This document shows, one piece after another, positions 27,799-36,026 of a stretch of DNA of 64,000 bases; within the stretch, counting starts at the first letter, position 1, and the number at the start of each line of letters is the position of its first letter. This DNA is from Saccharothrix deserti. Lineage in GTDB: Bacteria > Actinomycetota > Actinomycetes > Mycobacteriales > Pseudonocardiaceae. Under the pieces are notes generated by a model. That model was not told the DNA's origin. It searched no databases and saw only the letters and a program-made list of their open reading frames with translations. The translations under genes and the position numbers were made by a program. The stretch is from the NCBI RefSeq assembly GCF_009769385.1, contig NZ_VKAB01000016.1:248001-312000 (forward strand). The letters run 5' to 3'.

Positions 27799-27929
27799 CG
27801 CGACAACCGCGCGGACCAATGTTGTCAACTGACAGCAGGTTTTATCCGAGGCTATTCACGGCACCACACCGAACCGCTAGTGCCCAATTCACGGAGTCCA
27901 TCTTTCAGTGTCGAAGGAGTTTGATTCCC

Positions 27930-28796
27930 GTGCGTCTCAAGAAATTCTCGCGGCCATTCTCGATGGCCGCCGCGGTCGTCACCGCGACCGCGTTGTTCAT
28001 CTCACCGCAGGCGTCGGCCGATCCCACCGCGTTCGTACAACACGGGCCGGATCCGACATCGCAGTCCGTGCAGGCCCAACGCGGCCCGTACGCCACCTCC
28101 CGAACGACCGTCTCGTCGGGTACGGGCTTCAACCGGGGCACCATCTACTACCCCACCACCACCAGCGAGGGCACGTTCAGCGCGGTGGCGGTCATCCCCG
28201 GATTCACCGAGAGTGAGTCCACCATGTCGTGGTACGGCACCACGTTGTCCTCACACGGGTTCGTGGTGTTCACCCTGGAGGCCGAGGGCGGGCTCGACTT
28301 CCCCGACGCCCGCGCCGACCAGCTGCTCGCTGCGCTGGACTACCTGGTGAACTCGTCGTCGGTGCGCGACCGGGTCGACCGCAACCGGCTCGGCGTGATG
28401 GGCCACTCGATGGGCGGCGGCGGCACGCTGGAGGCGGCGAACGAGCGCCCGTCGCTGCGGGCGGCGATCCCGCTGGCGGCGTGGCACAACACCAAGAACT
28501 TCCCGCAGGTGCAGGCCGCGACACTCGTCATCGGCGCCGAGGGTGACAGCGTCGCCTCGCCCGGCAGTCACTCGGAGCCCTTCTACCAGGGCCTGCGGTC
28601 GGCGGAGAAGGCGTACCTGGAGCTGAACAACGGCAACCACTTCACCACCAATTCCTACACGCCGACCGTCACCAAGTACGCGGTGTCGTGGCTGAAGCGG
28701 TTCCTGGACGACGACACCCGCTACAGCCAATTCCTGTGCCCGCCCCCGTCGCCGGACTCGAACATCAACGAATACCGCCACACCTGCCCGGTCTGA
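27930..28796 (+). CDS. Secreted bacterial cutinase / type I PET-hydrolase-like polyesterase
   Basis: Start GTG 27930 with GAAGGAG upstream; upstream in-frame sequence has no signal peptide. The 288-residue precursor has a Sec signal (1-30, ending QASA). It matches the Thermobifida/LCC cutinase family: Ser160 in GHSMGGGGTLE, Met161, Trp185 in AAWH, Asp206 in GAEGDSVA, His237 in NGNHF, and a C-terminal Cys270-Cys286 pair. The precursor numbering of Ser160, Trp185, Asp206 and His237 is the same as in IsPETase. His159 and Phe238 are the ordinary cutinase residues (type I) and the second PETase disulfide is absent. Phe92 replaces the usual oxyanion-hole tyrosine. Likely hydrolyses cutin or other polyesters extracellularly. 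Confidence 0.85.
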   Translation: MRLKKFSRPFSMAAAVVTATALFISPQASADPTAFVQHGPDPTSQSVQAQRGPYATSRTTVSSGTGFNRGTIYYPTTTSEGTFSAVAVIPGFTESESTMSWYGTTLSSHGFVVFTLEAEGGLDFPDARADQLLAALDYLVNSSSVRDRVDRNRLGVMGHSMGGGGTLEAANERPSLRAAIPLAAWHNTKNFPQVQAATLVIGAEGDSVASPGSHSEPFYQGLRSAEKAYLELNNGNHFTTNSYTPTVTKYAVSWLKRFLDDDTRYSQFLCPPPSPDSNINEYRHTCPV

Positions 28797-28927
28797 GCAA
28801 GCCGACCGATCCGAGCAAGCCGACCGGTCCGACCACGCGCGGGGCCGGGGCCGTCTGCGGGGCGTCTACGGGCGTCTCCGGCCCCGTGTCGTGAGCACTC
28901 CGGAAAACCTTTGAGAGAAGGCAGACG

Positions 28928-30352
28928 ATGACCCAGATATTCCGACGATCCGCCGCTGTCGTGGCAGCGGCGGTGTCGACGGTCGCCGCACTCGTGCTCC
29001 CGGTGCCGACCGCCTCCTCGGCACCGACCGCCGCCGTCCCGACCCCGCAGGTGCGTGAGATCCCGTCCACGGCGGGCCGGGGATTCCCGGCCAGCGGCTC
29101 CCACGGCGTGCTCGACCTCGCCGCGCGCGGCTACCTCGAGCAGGAGTACATGCTGTCCGGCACCGCCAGTACCTACCGGGCGGAAGGGCTCTGGACCGAC
29201 AACGGCCGGTGGCGCGCGGTCGTGGACGGGACCGGGGTCGACTACACCACCAGGATGGTGGTGGTCCGCCCGAACAACATGGCCGCGTTCAGCGGAACCG
29301 TCGTGGTCGAGTGGCTGAACGTGAGCTTCGGTGTCGACATCCCGGTGGACTTCTCCCAGTCCTACGAGTACTTCGCGCGGCAGGGCATCGTCTACGTCGG
29401 CCTCACCGTCCAGCAGGTGGGCGCGCAGACGTTGACGAAAATCGACCCCGCGCGGTACGCGGGGGTGTCGATCCCCGACGACTCGGCGTCCTACGACATC
29501 ATGTCCCAAGCGGCACAAGCGATCCGGACCACGCCCGCGCTGCTCGGCGGACAGACCCCGAGGACCGTGCTGGCCACCGGGCACTCCCAGTCGGCGTTCC
29601 GGCTGACGACGTACGCGAACGCGATCCAGCCGTCGCACGGCGTCTACGACGGGATCATGCTGCACGGCCGGGCGGGCGGTGCGGCCCCGATCAACTCCGA
29701 CTCAGCGCTCACGATCACCACCCGGATCCGCGAGGACCTGTCGGTTCCTGTCTTCACGCTCCAGGCTGAGACGGACATCGTCGCCTCGTCCTCGGTGCGC
29801 CAGGACACCGCGCGCGTCCGCACGTGGGAGGTGGCGGGCACGGCTCACGCCGACAAGTACGGCGTCGACCTGTACAACGCGGCCAACGCCCGGGACAAGG
29901 CGGTCAACGACGGGGCACCGACCGTGTGCGACGACCCGATCAACTCGATGACGTTCCGCTACGCGCAGAACGCCGCCTACGATCACCTGATCCGGTGGGC
30001 ACGGGGTGGTGCGGCTCCGCCGACCGCCGAGCCGATCCGGGTGTTGTTCGGCGTCATCGTCGTGCGCGACCAGGACAACAACGCGCTCGGCGGCGTGCGA
30101 CTGCCGGACCTCGACGTGCCGGTGGCGACGTACGGGCCCAACAACAGCGGTGGCAACGTCGCCGCCGCGTGCATGCTGTTGGGGCGGACCACTCCGTTCA
30201 CGCCGGCCCGCATCGCGGCTCTGTACCCGGACCACGCCACCTACGTGGCCCGCTTTACGGCGGCTGCGGATCGAGCCGTGCGGGCGGGGGTGATGCTTCC
30301 GGTGGACCGGAACGAGGCCGTGGCCCGAGCTGCTGCGGCGCCCGTCCCGTGA
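28928..30352 (+). CDS. Secreted alpha/beta-hydrolase domain protein (Abhydrolase_10-like)
   Basis: A 474-residue protein with a signal peptide (1-32, ending TASSA). The alpha/beta-hydrolase nucleophile motif GHSQSA lies near residue 220, with a VEWLN segment earlier and GTAHAD (His) later, as in the uncharacterised alpha/beta-hydrolase domain family common in actinobacteria and mycobacteria. Substrate unknown. It is the last of three secreted hydrolases on the plus strand between 26.4 and 30.4 kb and is separated from the cutinase by 131 bp, so it may have its own promoter. Confidence 0.78.
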   Translation: MTQIFRRSAAVVAAAVSTVAALVLPVPTASSAPTAAVPTPQVREIPSTAGRGFPASGSHGVLDLAARGYLEQEYMLSGTASTYRAEGLWTDNGRWRAVVDGTGVDYTTRMVVVRPNNMAAFSGTVVVEWLNVSFGVDIPVDFSQSYEYFARQGIVYVGLTVQQVGAQTLTKIDPARYAGVSIPDDSASYDIMSQAAQAIRTTPALLGGQTPRTVLATGHSQSAFRLTTYANAIQPSHGVYDGIMLHGRAGGAAPINSDSALTITTRIREDLSVPVFTLQAETDIVASSSVRQDTARVRTWEVAGTAHADKYGVDLYNAANARDKAVNDGAPTVCDDPINSMTFRYAQNAAYDHLIRWARGGAAPPTAEPIRVLFGVIVVRDQDNNALGGVRLPDLDVPVATYGPNNSGGNVAAACMLLGRTTPFTPARIAALYPDHATYVARFTAAADRAVRAGVMLPVDRNEAVARAAAAPVP

Positions 30353-30415
30353 TCGGGTGATCTGTTGGGGTTGTGGTGTGCGACTTGGGTTTGGTGCACG
30401 CCACGGGTTGGGTCC

Positions 30416-30548
30416 GGCTCGATTTGACATGGGGCCCTTACGGGCACCGGAGGCAGGCCGCAGCCGGCAGGCATGGCAGGGAAGAGCGCCCGCCAAGCCT
30501 GCCGGCTCCGACCAGCCTATGGCACCCGAACCCATGTCAAATCGAGCC
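30416..30548. repeat. 133-bp nested palindromic element between convergent genes
   Basis: Outer arms are an 18-bp perfect inverted repeat: GGCTCGATTTGACATGGG at 30416-30433 and its complement at 30531-30548. Inside are a GCCC-TTAC-GGGC mini-hairpin (30434-30445) and an inner inverted repeat AGCCGGCAGGC (30462-30472 and 30497-30507), which extends by four more pairs after one mismatch. No coding sequence is evident. Terminal inverted repeats with internal hairpins suit a small non-autonomous repeat (MITE/REP-like) that doubles as a terminator for the two flanking genes. Confidence 0.7.
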
Positions 30549-30633
30549 TCGTCGGCCACCGCCGGGTCGGTGTGGGTCGGGTGGGATTGGTGGCCATGCC
30601 GGCTGGCGGCGGATTGCGGTGGGGCGCGGTGCG

Positions 30634-32127
30634 TCAGAAGCGGATCAGGGCGGTGCCGGTGATGAACTCGTAGGCGAAGTTGACGAAGAAGAACCCGAAG
30701 AACAGGACGTTCAGCACCAGCAGCACGTAGTGCCACGGGCGGGGGCGGGCCGGGCGGGGTAGCTTCGAGTTCAGGTACATCAGCGCGAACGGGAAGATGA
30801 GCGCGCCCAGGTTCGACATGTTGGCCGAGATCTGGACCAGCTCCACGGGCAGCGCCAGGTGCAGTGCTCCGGCGATGATCGCCAGCACCAGGAGCATGAA
30901 CGGGTAGTAGAACCGGCGTGGGTCGCCTTCGATTCGCTTGCGCAGCTTCGGGCTGGTGGCGTGCACGGCGTCGGTGAAATTGCGGACCAGTGCCTCGAAG
31001 ATCCCGAGCTGGGTGGAGAACAGGATCAGCACCCCGACCACCAGCATCAGGTAGAACATGCCGCTGCCGTACTGCGCGCCCAACTGCTCGGCGGCGAACG
31101 TGGGCACGTTGGCCGCCGTCGGCTTCTGGCCGGACGTCGCCACCACGTGCGCCATCAGGATCGTCGGCAGCAGGATGCCGACCATCGCACCACCGAAGAA
31201 CACCAGCCACAGGTCGACCAGCAGCAACCGGTACCAGCGCCGCCAACGGCTCGCGTTCTCCGGTGTGTCGCGGAACGTCACGCCGACCGGCCGCACTTCC
31301 TGCCGTCCGCCGCGCAAACCGGACAGGAACCCGACGCGGTGGCCCATGCCGTAGCCCTTGTCGCGGTAGTGGTTCATGGCGTACCAGTTCAGGCCCGACG
31401 CCAGCGCGGTGAACCCGGCCAACGCTCCCAGTTGGGTCGCGGTGATCCCGGCGGGCGGTGCGGAGGGTGTGACCAGGCTGCGGATCGCCTCCCACCACAC
31501 GTCGAACGGCACCACCACGAGGTCGACCACCAGCAGCACTACGAGCAGTGAGCCGACCATGACCCAGTTCGACAGCTCCAGCGCGCGGGAGATCTTGCGG
31601 GCGGTCAGGGTGATCAGGAAGACCACGAGGAGCAGCGCGATCGCCAGCAGCCGCACCCACTCGACCTCGCCCGGTTGGTGCACCCTGCCGGTGATGAGCG
31701 CGAACAGCCCTTGGCCCGCGCCGGCCGCCCAGCCGCCGAAGACGAACGCGAAGTAGAAGATCAGCAGCGAGAACGGCACCCAGAACTTCCACCCCGGCGG
31801 CACCCGGCCCCAGCCCACTACTGGCACCTCGCCGGTCGCCACGACGTACCGGGAGATCTCCACGTTGTAGAAGGTCTGCAGCACGGCCGAAACGAGGATG
31901 ACCCAGCCGACACCGATGAACCCGTACTGCCCGACCGCCTGCGGCCCCAACAGCCACTCGCCGCTGCCGATGGAGATGCCCAACGCGATCAGGCTCGGCC
32001 CGATGACGAACTGCACCACCTGGCGCGGCCCGAGCCTGCGGACGTTGAAGACCTCTTCGGGCTCCGGGAGGTCGTCCAGCGCGAGCGGCGGCCTGCTGGT
32101 GCCGAGTGGGAACGTGGGCTGCGTCAT
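30634..32127 (-). CDS. Nramp-like (APC superfamily) membrane transporter
   Basis: A 497-residue integral membrane protein with about 11-12 hydrophobic segments. The first segment (PSLIALGISIGSGEWLLGPQ) resembles TM1 of Nramp-related actinobacterial transporters but lacks the DPGN metal-binding signature of true Nramp proteins, so manganese or iron transport should not be assumed. Related proteins are usually called Nramp family divalent metal transporter without evidence. It is monocistronic and converges on the secreted hydrolase gene across the palindromic element. Confidence 0.65.
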   Translation of the reverse strand: MTQPTFPLGTSRPPLALDDLPEPEEVFNVRRLGPRQVVQFVIGPSLIALGISIGSGEWLLGPQAVGQYGFIGVGWVILVSAVLQTFYNVEISRYVVATGEVPVVGWGRVPPGWKFWVPFSLLIFYFAFVFGGWAAGAGQGLFALITGRVHQPGEVEWVRLLAIALLLVVFLITLTARKISRALELSNWVMVGSLLVVLLVVDLVVVPFDVWWEAIRSLVTPSAPPAGITATQLGALAGFTALASGLNWYAMNHYRDKGYGMGHRVGFLSGLRGGRQEVRPVGVTFRDTPENASRWRRWYRLLLVDLWLVFFGGAMVGILLPTILMAHVVATSGQKPTAANVPTFAAEQLGAQYGSGMFYLMLVVGVLILFSTQLGIFEALVRNFTDAVHATSPKLRKRIEGDPRRFYYPFMLLVLAIIAGALHLALPVELVQISANMSNLGALIFPFALMYLNSKLPRPARPRPWHYVLLVLNVLFFGFFFVNFAYEFITGTALIRF

Positions 32128-32270
32128 CGCGACCTCCCCGGTTCACCCCATTGTCGGACCCACGTCAAGGTCACGCCGGACAGCGCACGAACCGCCGCAG
32201 CGCACTTCTGATCACGCGCTTGGGCATGGGAGGTCGGATCCTCGTCATCCCGTGGTGCGGACGCCTGGGA

Positions 32271-33176
32271 TCAGCGGCCCGTGGCCGTCAGGACGGCGGA
32301 GGCGATCGCCTCGTGGCCGGCGGCCGTGGGGTGGACGTCGGTCTGGCCGCAGAAGTACGTCAGCGCGCACACCTTCGCCACGGGTGTCGGGATCGGGCCG
32401 TACGTGGGATCTTGGGTCACCTCGGTCAACGGGCCGTAGCCCCCGGTGGTGGCGGTGACGTCGACGAACGTCGCCCCGATCTTGTCGTACTCGGCTTTGA
32501 GGGCGGTGTTGAAGAAGTCCCGGAACAGCGGCACCGACAGGCGCGCGAGGCTCTGACCGTCCGGGAACACCGGGGACACCCACGCGCCGAGGAACACGTC
32601 CGGGTAAGTCAATCCCACGATCGGGGCATCGCCTGCGGCTTCGCGCAGGGCGGGCAGGGTGGCGGCCAGGTTCGCCCGGACGTCGGCCACGGCACGGGAC
32701 GCGCACGCCAACGCGTCCTGCGCCTGTGCGCACGGCGCCAGGTCGTTGCCGCCGATCACCACCGTCACCAGGCCCACTCGCCCCTGGTGCTCGCGCAGCG
32801 CCTGCACGGCCGCGTCGAGTTGCGTGCGGCCGGCCGGGTCCGGTGCGTCGGGGGCACGGTTGCCGGGGGCGCAGCCGGGGGCGCCGCGCATCTGCGCGGA
32901 CGTGGCGCCGCTGCACGCCAGGTTGATCAACCGCAGGTCCGACTGCCCGGCGACGAGGTAGGCGAAGCCGTCGCGGGTGGCGCCCGCCGGTGTGCCGGCC
33001 TCCGCCGGTCGGTAGCCGGTCGCGTACGAGTCGCCCAACGACACGTACACGCGTTCGACCGGCGGTGCGCTGGACGTCGTGGACGTCGTCGCGGGAGTCC
33101 CGGTCGGCCCTCCGGTGCACGCTCCGAGCGCCACCAGCAGCGCCCCGATCAGTGCCGATCGCCGAAGTCCCGGCAC
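32271..33176 (-). CDS. SGNH/GDSL-family esterase lipoprotein
   Basis: A 301-residue protein from GTG. A short signal ends in a lipobox (VALGAC, Cys20), so it is probably a lipoprotein. SGNH blocks are present: block I SLGDSYATGY with nucleophile Ser, block III GGND, and block V DVHPTAAGHEA with the catalytic Asp and His. It should hydrolyse ester bonds of lipids or acetylated sugars at the cell surface. It is divergent from a conserved hypothetical gene, with 122 bp between the starts. Confidence 0.83.
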   Translation of the reverse strand: MPGLRRSALIGALLVALGACTGGPTGTPATTSTTSSAPPVERVYVSLGDSYATGYRPAEAGTPAGATRDGFAYLVAGQSDLRLINLACSGATSAQMRGAPGCAPGNRAPDAPDPAGRTQLDAAVQALREHQGRVGLVTVVIGGNDLAPCAQAQDALACASRAVADVRANLAATLPALREAAGDAPIVGLTYPDVFLGAWVSPVFPDGQSLARLSVPLFRDFFNTALKAEYDKIGATFVDVTATTGGYGPLTEVTQDPTYGPIPTPVAKVCALTYFCGQTDVHPTAAGHEAIASAVLTATGR

Positions 33177-33298
33177 GTCGACCCCTTCCGTCCGGAATGT
33201 GACCCGTCCCCCGGTTTCCCAGGCTACAGCGGGATTAACCCGTGCTGTCGAGCCACAGTGGACCGGTGGTGTCGGAGGGCGCCGTTACGGTGACGGGC

Positions 33299-34036
33299 AT
33301 GATCGACAACGGTTTCTGGGAGACGCCGCCGGACCAGGAGGTCGACGGCTACGGCGAGGGCACCATCACCCTCGTCTTTCCCCCTTTCCAGCCCTATTCC
33401 CGCCCCACTCCCGCCAGCGCCGCGAATTTCGCCCCGCACGACCCGGTACGCGCCCGAGCCTTCGCCGAGTCCTTCCCCACCGTCGAGGCCATCCTGGAAG
33501 AACTTCCCCTCACCGACGCCTCCCCCGAGTCCGCGGCGACACGAGCCGACCTGGAGTTGGTCAGGGTCGGCTGTTGGGGCAACGTGATCGCCATCTCCGA
33601 CTACGCCCTCGCCGACCGCGGCCTCGTGTGCCCGCTGCTGGACGTGACCAGCGCGCTGGCCGAGCGCCACCCCGAGGCCCGGATCATCGGGGACGCGAGC
33701 GTGAACGCCGGGGAGACTCACGTCGAGACCGCCATCCACCTGCCCGGTGGGCTGGAGCTGTACTCCGAGGGGTGGCCCGCCACGGACGGCCACTTCGAGT
33801 TCCGCGGCTCCGTCCACGACATCGCGCGCGCCGTCGGCATCAGTCGTGAAGCCCTGGCCGAGGAATACATCCACCTGGACGAGGAACCCTCGGCCATTCC
33901 CTTGGAGCACTTCGGCCGTGTCCTGCTGTGGCCGTACAGCCCGTGGGGCCGCGCGGCCCTCGAGATGTCCCACTTCCGTGTCCGCCACACCAAGAACGCC
34001 ACGGCCCACATGGAGGAGATCTGGCTCCCGGACTAG
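33299..34036 (+). CDS. Conserved hypothetical protein (possibly DUF6333)
   Basis: Start set at ATG 33299; upstream in-frame starts at 33242 and 33269 are possible. The 245-residue protein has no signal peptide or membrane segment. It begins with a short motif-like stretch (GYGEGTITLVFPPF) and has an acidic, mixed alpha/beta composition, with a conserved-looking RVGCWGNVIAISDYALADRG segment in the middle. It resembles proteins of unknown function in Streptomyces (I think DUF6333). No catalytic motif is visible. It converges on the sigma factor gene with 15 bp between the stops. Confidence 0.6.
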   Translation: MIDNGFWETPPDQEVDGYGEGTITLVFPPFQPYSRPTPASAANFAPHDPVRARAFAESFPTVEAILEELPLTDASPESAATRADLELVRVGCWGNVIAISDYALADRGLVCPLLDVTSALAERHPEARIIGDASVNAGETHVETAIHLPGGLELYSEGWPATDGHFEFRGSVHDIARAVGISREALAEEYIHLDEEPSAIPLEHFGRVLLWPYSPWGRAALEMSHFRVRHTKNATAHMEEIWLPD

Positions 34037-34051
34037 GTGACGAACGCCGGC

Positions 34052-35737
34052 CTACTTCTTCGGCGTGACGACGAGGGGGATTTCCACCGCCACGGGTTGC
34101 CCGGAACCGGCCGTGATGGTGCCGGTGATCGTGCCGCTGACGGCTTTCGGGCCGGCGAGGAGCCGGAAGACGAACGTCACCGTGCCGCCGGGCGCCAGCT
34201 CCTGCTTGGCCGTGCACGTCACCGTGCCCTTGCCCGCATCGCACCCGACGGTCTCGTCCTGCTCGCCGTCTAACGACACCAGCGGCTCGCCCCGCAGGTT
34301 GTTGCCGGCGCCGACCACCTGGACGCCTTCGGGCAGGGACAGCACGAGTGTCGGCGTCGGAACGGGGGTCGAGCCGGTGTTGCGGACGGTGACGGGCATG
34401 TCGACGGGCGGCCCGCCGGTGCCCATGGCGAATTCGTCGGGCACCAGCGGCTCGACCGGGGGCTCGTCGGGGCCGCTGGTCGTGGGCGCTCCCGTCGGAA
34501 CCGGTTCGGAGGGGTCGTTCGCGGGTCCCGTGGTGGTCGACGACGTCGTGCCGGACGGCGTGGTGGACGTGGACTGCGTCTCCGAAGTCGACCCGGGCGC
34601 CTGCTGGTCGAGCCGCACCGTGGGCGGCTGGGCGTCGACCGTCGGCACGACCGCCTGCTGTTCGGTGTTCAGACCCCACACGACGGCGACCACCACTGCC
34701 GTGGTCGACGCCGCGACGCCGAGCCACTGCGATGTGGCCGTGACGGAGTTCGTCGCCGCACCCGCGCCCACCGCACCCGCGCCCACCGCACCCGCGACGG
34801 CCGTGCCCGCCTTCGCCGATCCGGCGGCGGTCGTGGCCAGGTAGCCGGTGACGCTCGTGCCCAGCACCAGCGGCGCGATGACCGCGCGCAGCGTGCCGTT
34901 GACATCGGCCAGTTCGGCGGCCAACGCACGGCAGCTGACGCACTCGTCCAGGTGCACCTCGACGTGCGCCGTCTCCCGCCGGGTGAGGCCGCCGCGGGTC
35001 CACGCGCCCAGCTTGGCGACGGTGGCGCGGCAGCGGTCCGTGGGGTTGTTCGCCAGGTGCGCCTGGAGGTAGGCCGTCTTGAGGCCTTCGCGCGCCCGGT
35101 AGGCCAACGCCGACGCGCCGTTGGCGGTCAGCCCGAGCAGCGGCGCCAACTCGGCGGCCGACTGGCCCTCGATCTCGGTCTGCCACAACACCGTCTGCCA
35201 CCGTTCGGGCAGGCTGGCGAACGCCCGGCTGGCCAGCGACCGCTCCAGCGTCGCCACGGCCGGGTCGTGGAAGGGCACGGTGGTGACCTTCTCGACCCCC
35301 GACACCGCCTCCACGTCGTCGGCCAGCTTGAGCCTCTTGTCCTTCCGCGTCTTGTCGTACGCGGTGTGCCGCAACGCGGTCAGCAGGTAGGCGCGGAACG
35401 CCGAGTCCGGCCCGCCGCCGGCCCGCAGCGTGTCGAGGACCTTGGCGAACGCGTCCGAGACCAGGTCCTCGGCCTCGGCGCTCGACCTGGACAGGTGGCG
35501 CGCCAGGTTCCGGGCGGCCCGGACGTGGCGCTCGAACAACAGCCCGTACGCCTGGATCGCCCCGCCGCGCACGGCCTCGATCAGCTCGGCGTCCGAGGGC
35601 GGCCGGGAGGACTGCGACACGTCGGACGCACTCGGCACCGGCTCCGGCTGGAGGGCCTGGTCGAGGTCGTCGCGCAGCGCGTCCACGTCGGCGGTCCCCC
35701 ACCGGCGCAAGTCGTGCTCGTCGGGATGCCCGATCAA
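34052..35737 (-). CDS. ECF sigma factor fused to zinc-finger anti-sigma, transmembrane and exported domains
   Basis: Start placed at TTG 35737 because GGAAGGAG lies 8 bases upstream; the frame is open to 35836. 561 residues in order: sigma region 2 (FERHVRAARNLARHL, then DLVSDAFAKV), sigma region 4 (SLPERWQTVLWQTEIEGQSAAELAPLLG), a zinc-binding anti-sigma motif (HVEVHLDECVSC), an Ala/Gly-rich segment with a membrane span (AASTTAVVVAVVWGL), a Thr/Ser/Pro-rich linker, and a C-terminal beta domain of about 110 residues that would be outside the membrane. It is an all-in-one sensor: signal domain, membrane anchor, inhibitory ZAS-like domain and sigma factor. Release would presumably need proteolysis. 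Regulated genes unknown. Confidence 0.82.
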   Translation of the reverse strand: MIGHPDEHDLRRWGTADVDALRDDLDQALQPEPVPSASDVSQSSRPPSDAELIEAVRGGAIQAYGLLFERHVRAARNLARHLSRSSAEAEDLVSDAFAKVLDTLRAGGGPDSAFRAYLLTALRHTAYDKTRKDKRLKLADDVEAVSGVEKVTTVPFHDPAVATLERSLASRAFASLPERWQTVLWQTEIEGQSAAELAPLLGLTANGASALAYRAREGLKTAYLQAHLANNPTDRCRATVAKLGAWTRGGLTRRETAHVEVHLDECVSCRALAAELADVNGTLRAVIAPLVLGTSVTGYLATTAAGSAKAGTAVAGAVGAGAVGAGAATNSVTATSQWLGVAASTTAVVVAVVWGLNTEQQAVVPTVDAQPPTVRLDQQAPGSTSETQSTSTTPSGTTSSTTTGPANDPSEPVPTGAPTTSGPDEPPVEPLVPDEFAMGTGGPPVDMPVTVRNTGSTPVPTPTLVLSLPEGVQVVGAGNNLRGEPLVSLDGEQDETVGCDAGKGTVTCTAKQELAPGGTVTFVFRLLAGPKAVSGTITGTITAGSGQPVAVEIPLVVTPKK

Positions 35738-35785
35738 CCGGACGTCTCCTTCCCCAGCACGGCATACGTGGCGTGCACCGCGGAC

Positions 35786-35812
35786 CATATCGAAGGCCTG
35801 GCCGCAAGTTTC
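35786..35812 (-). promoter_or_regulatory. Candidate ECF-type promoter for the fused sigma factor gene
   Basis: Reading the minus strand, GAAACTT (35812-35806) resembles an ECF -35 element, with CGATATG (35792-35786) as a possible -10. It sits about 50 bp upstream of the proposed TTG start and inside the longer open frame, which supports the internal start and suggests autoregulation. Spacing is slightly short. Confidence 0.3.
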
Positions 35813-35869
35813 ATCGAGATACCCTATGCGGGCCAACCCCTGACACGTTTACCCGCAAGTCCCCTCCTC

Positions 35870-35886
35870 GGGTGAATGCTTCACCC
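35870..35886. promoter_or_regulatory. Short perfect hairpin/operator in the sigma factor-LacI intergenic region
   Basis: GGGTGAA-TGC-TTCACCC is a perfect 7-bp inverted repeat between the two divergent genes. A second inverted pair, GTTTCG (35904-35909) and CGAAAC (35933-35938), lies closer to the LacI gene and could be its autoregulatory site. Function is unproven. Confidence 0.35.
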
Positions 35887-36026
35887 GGGCGGCGGTACGA
35901 GAAGTTTCGCTGACAATGGCGAATTATTTCGACGAAACGGCGATCCTCGGTACGCCGAACGGCGCACAACCACGTGCCGAGCGGTCATGATCGATTCGGC
36001 CGGACGGCTTCCGTAGACTGCGGACC

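Noticed and set aside
35738-35836. N-terminal extension of the ECF sigma fusion protein
   Set aside because: The 33 extra residues have no sigma similarity and overlap a promoter-like sequence. A strong GGAAGGAG site precedes TTG 35737.
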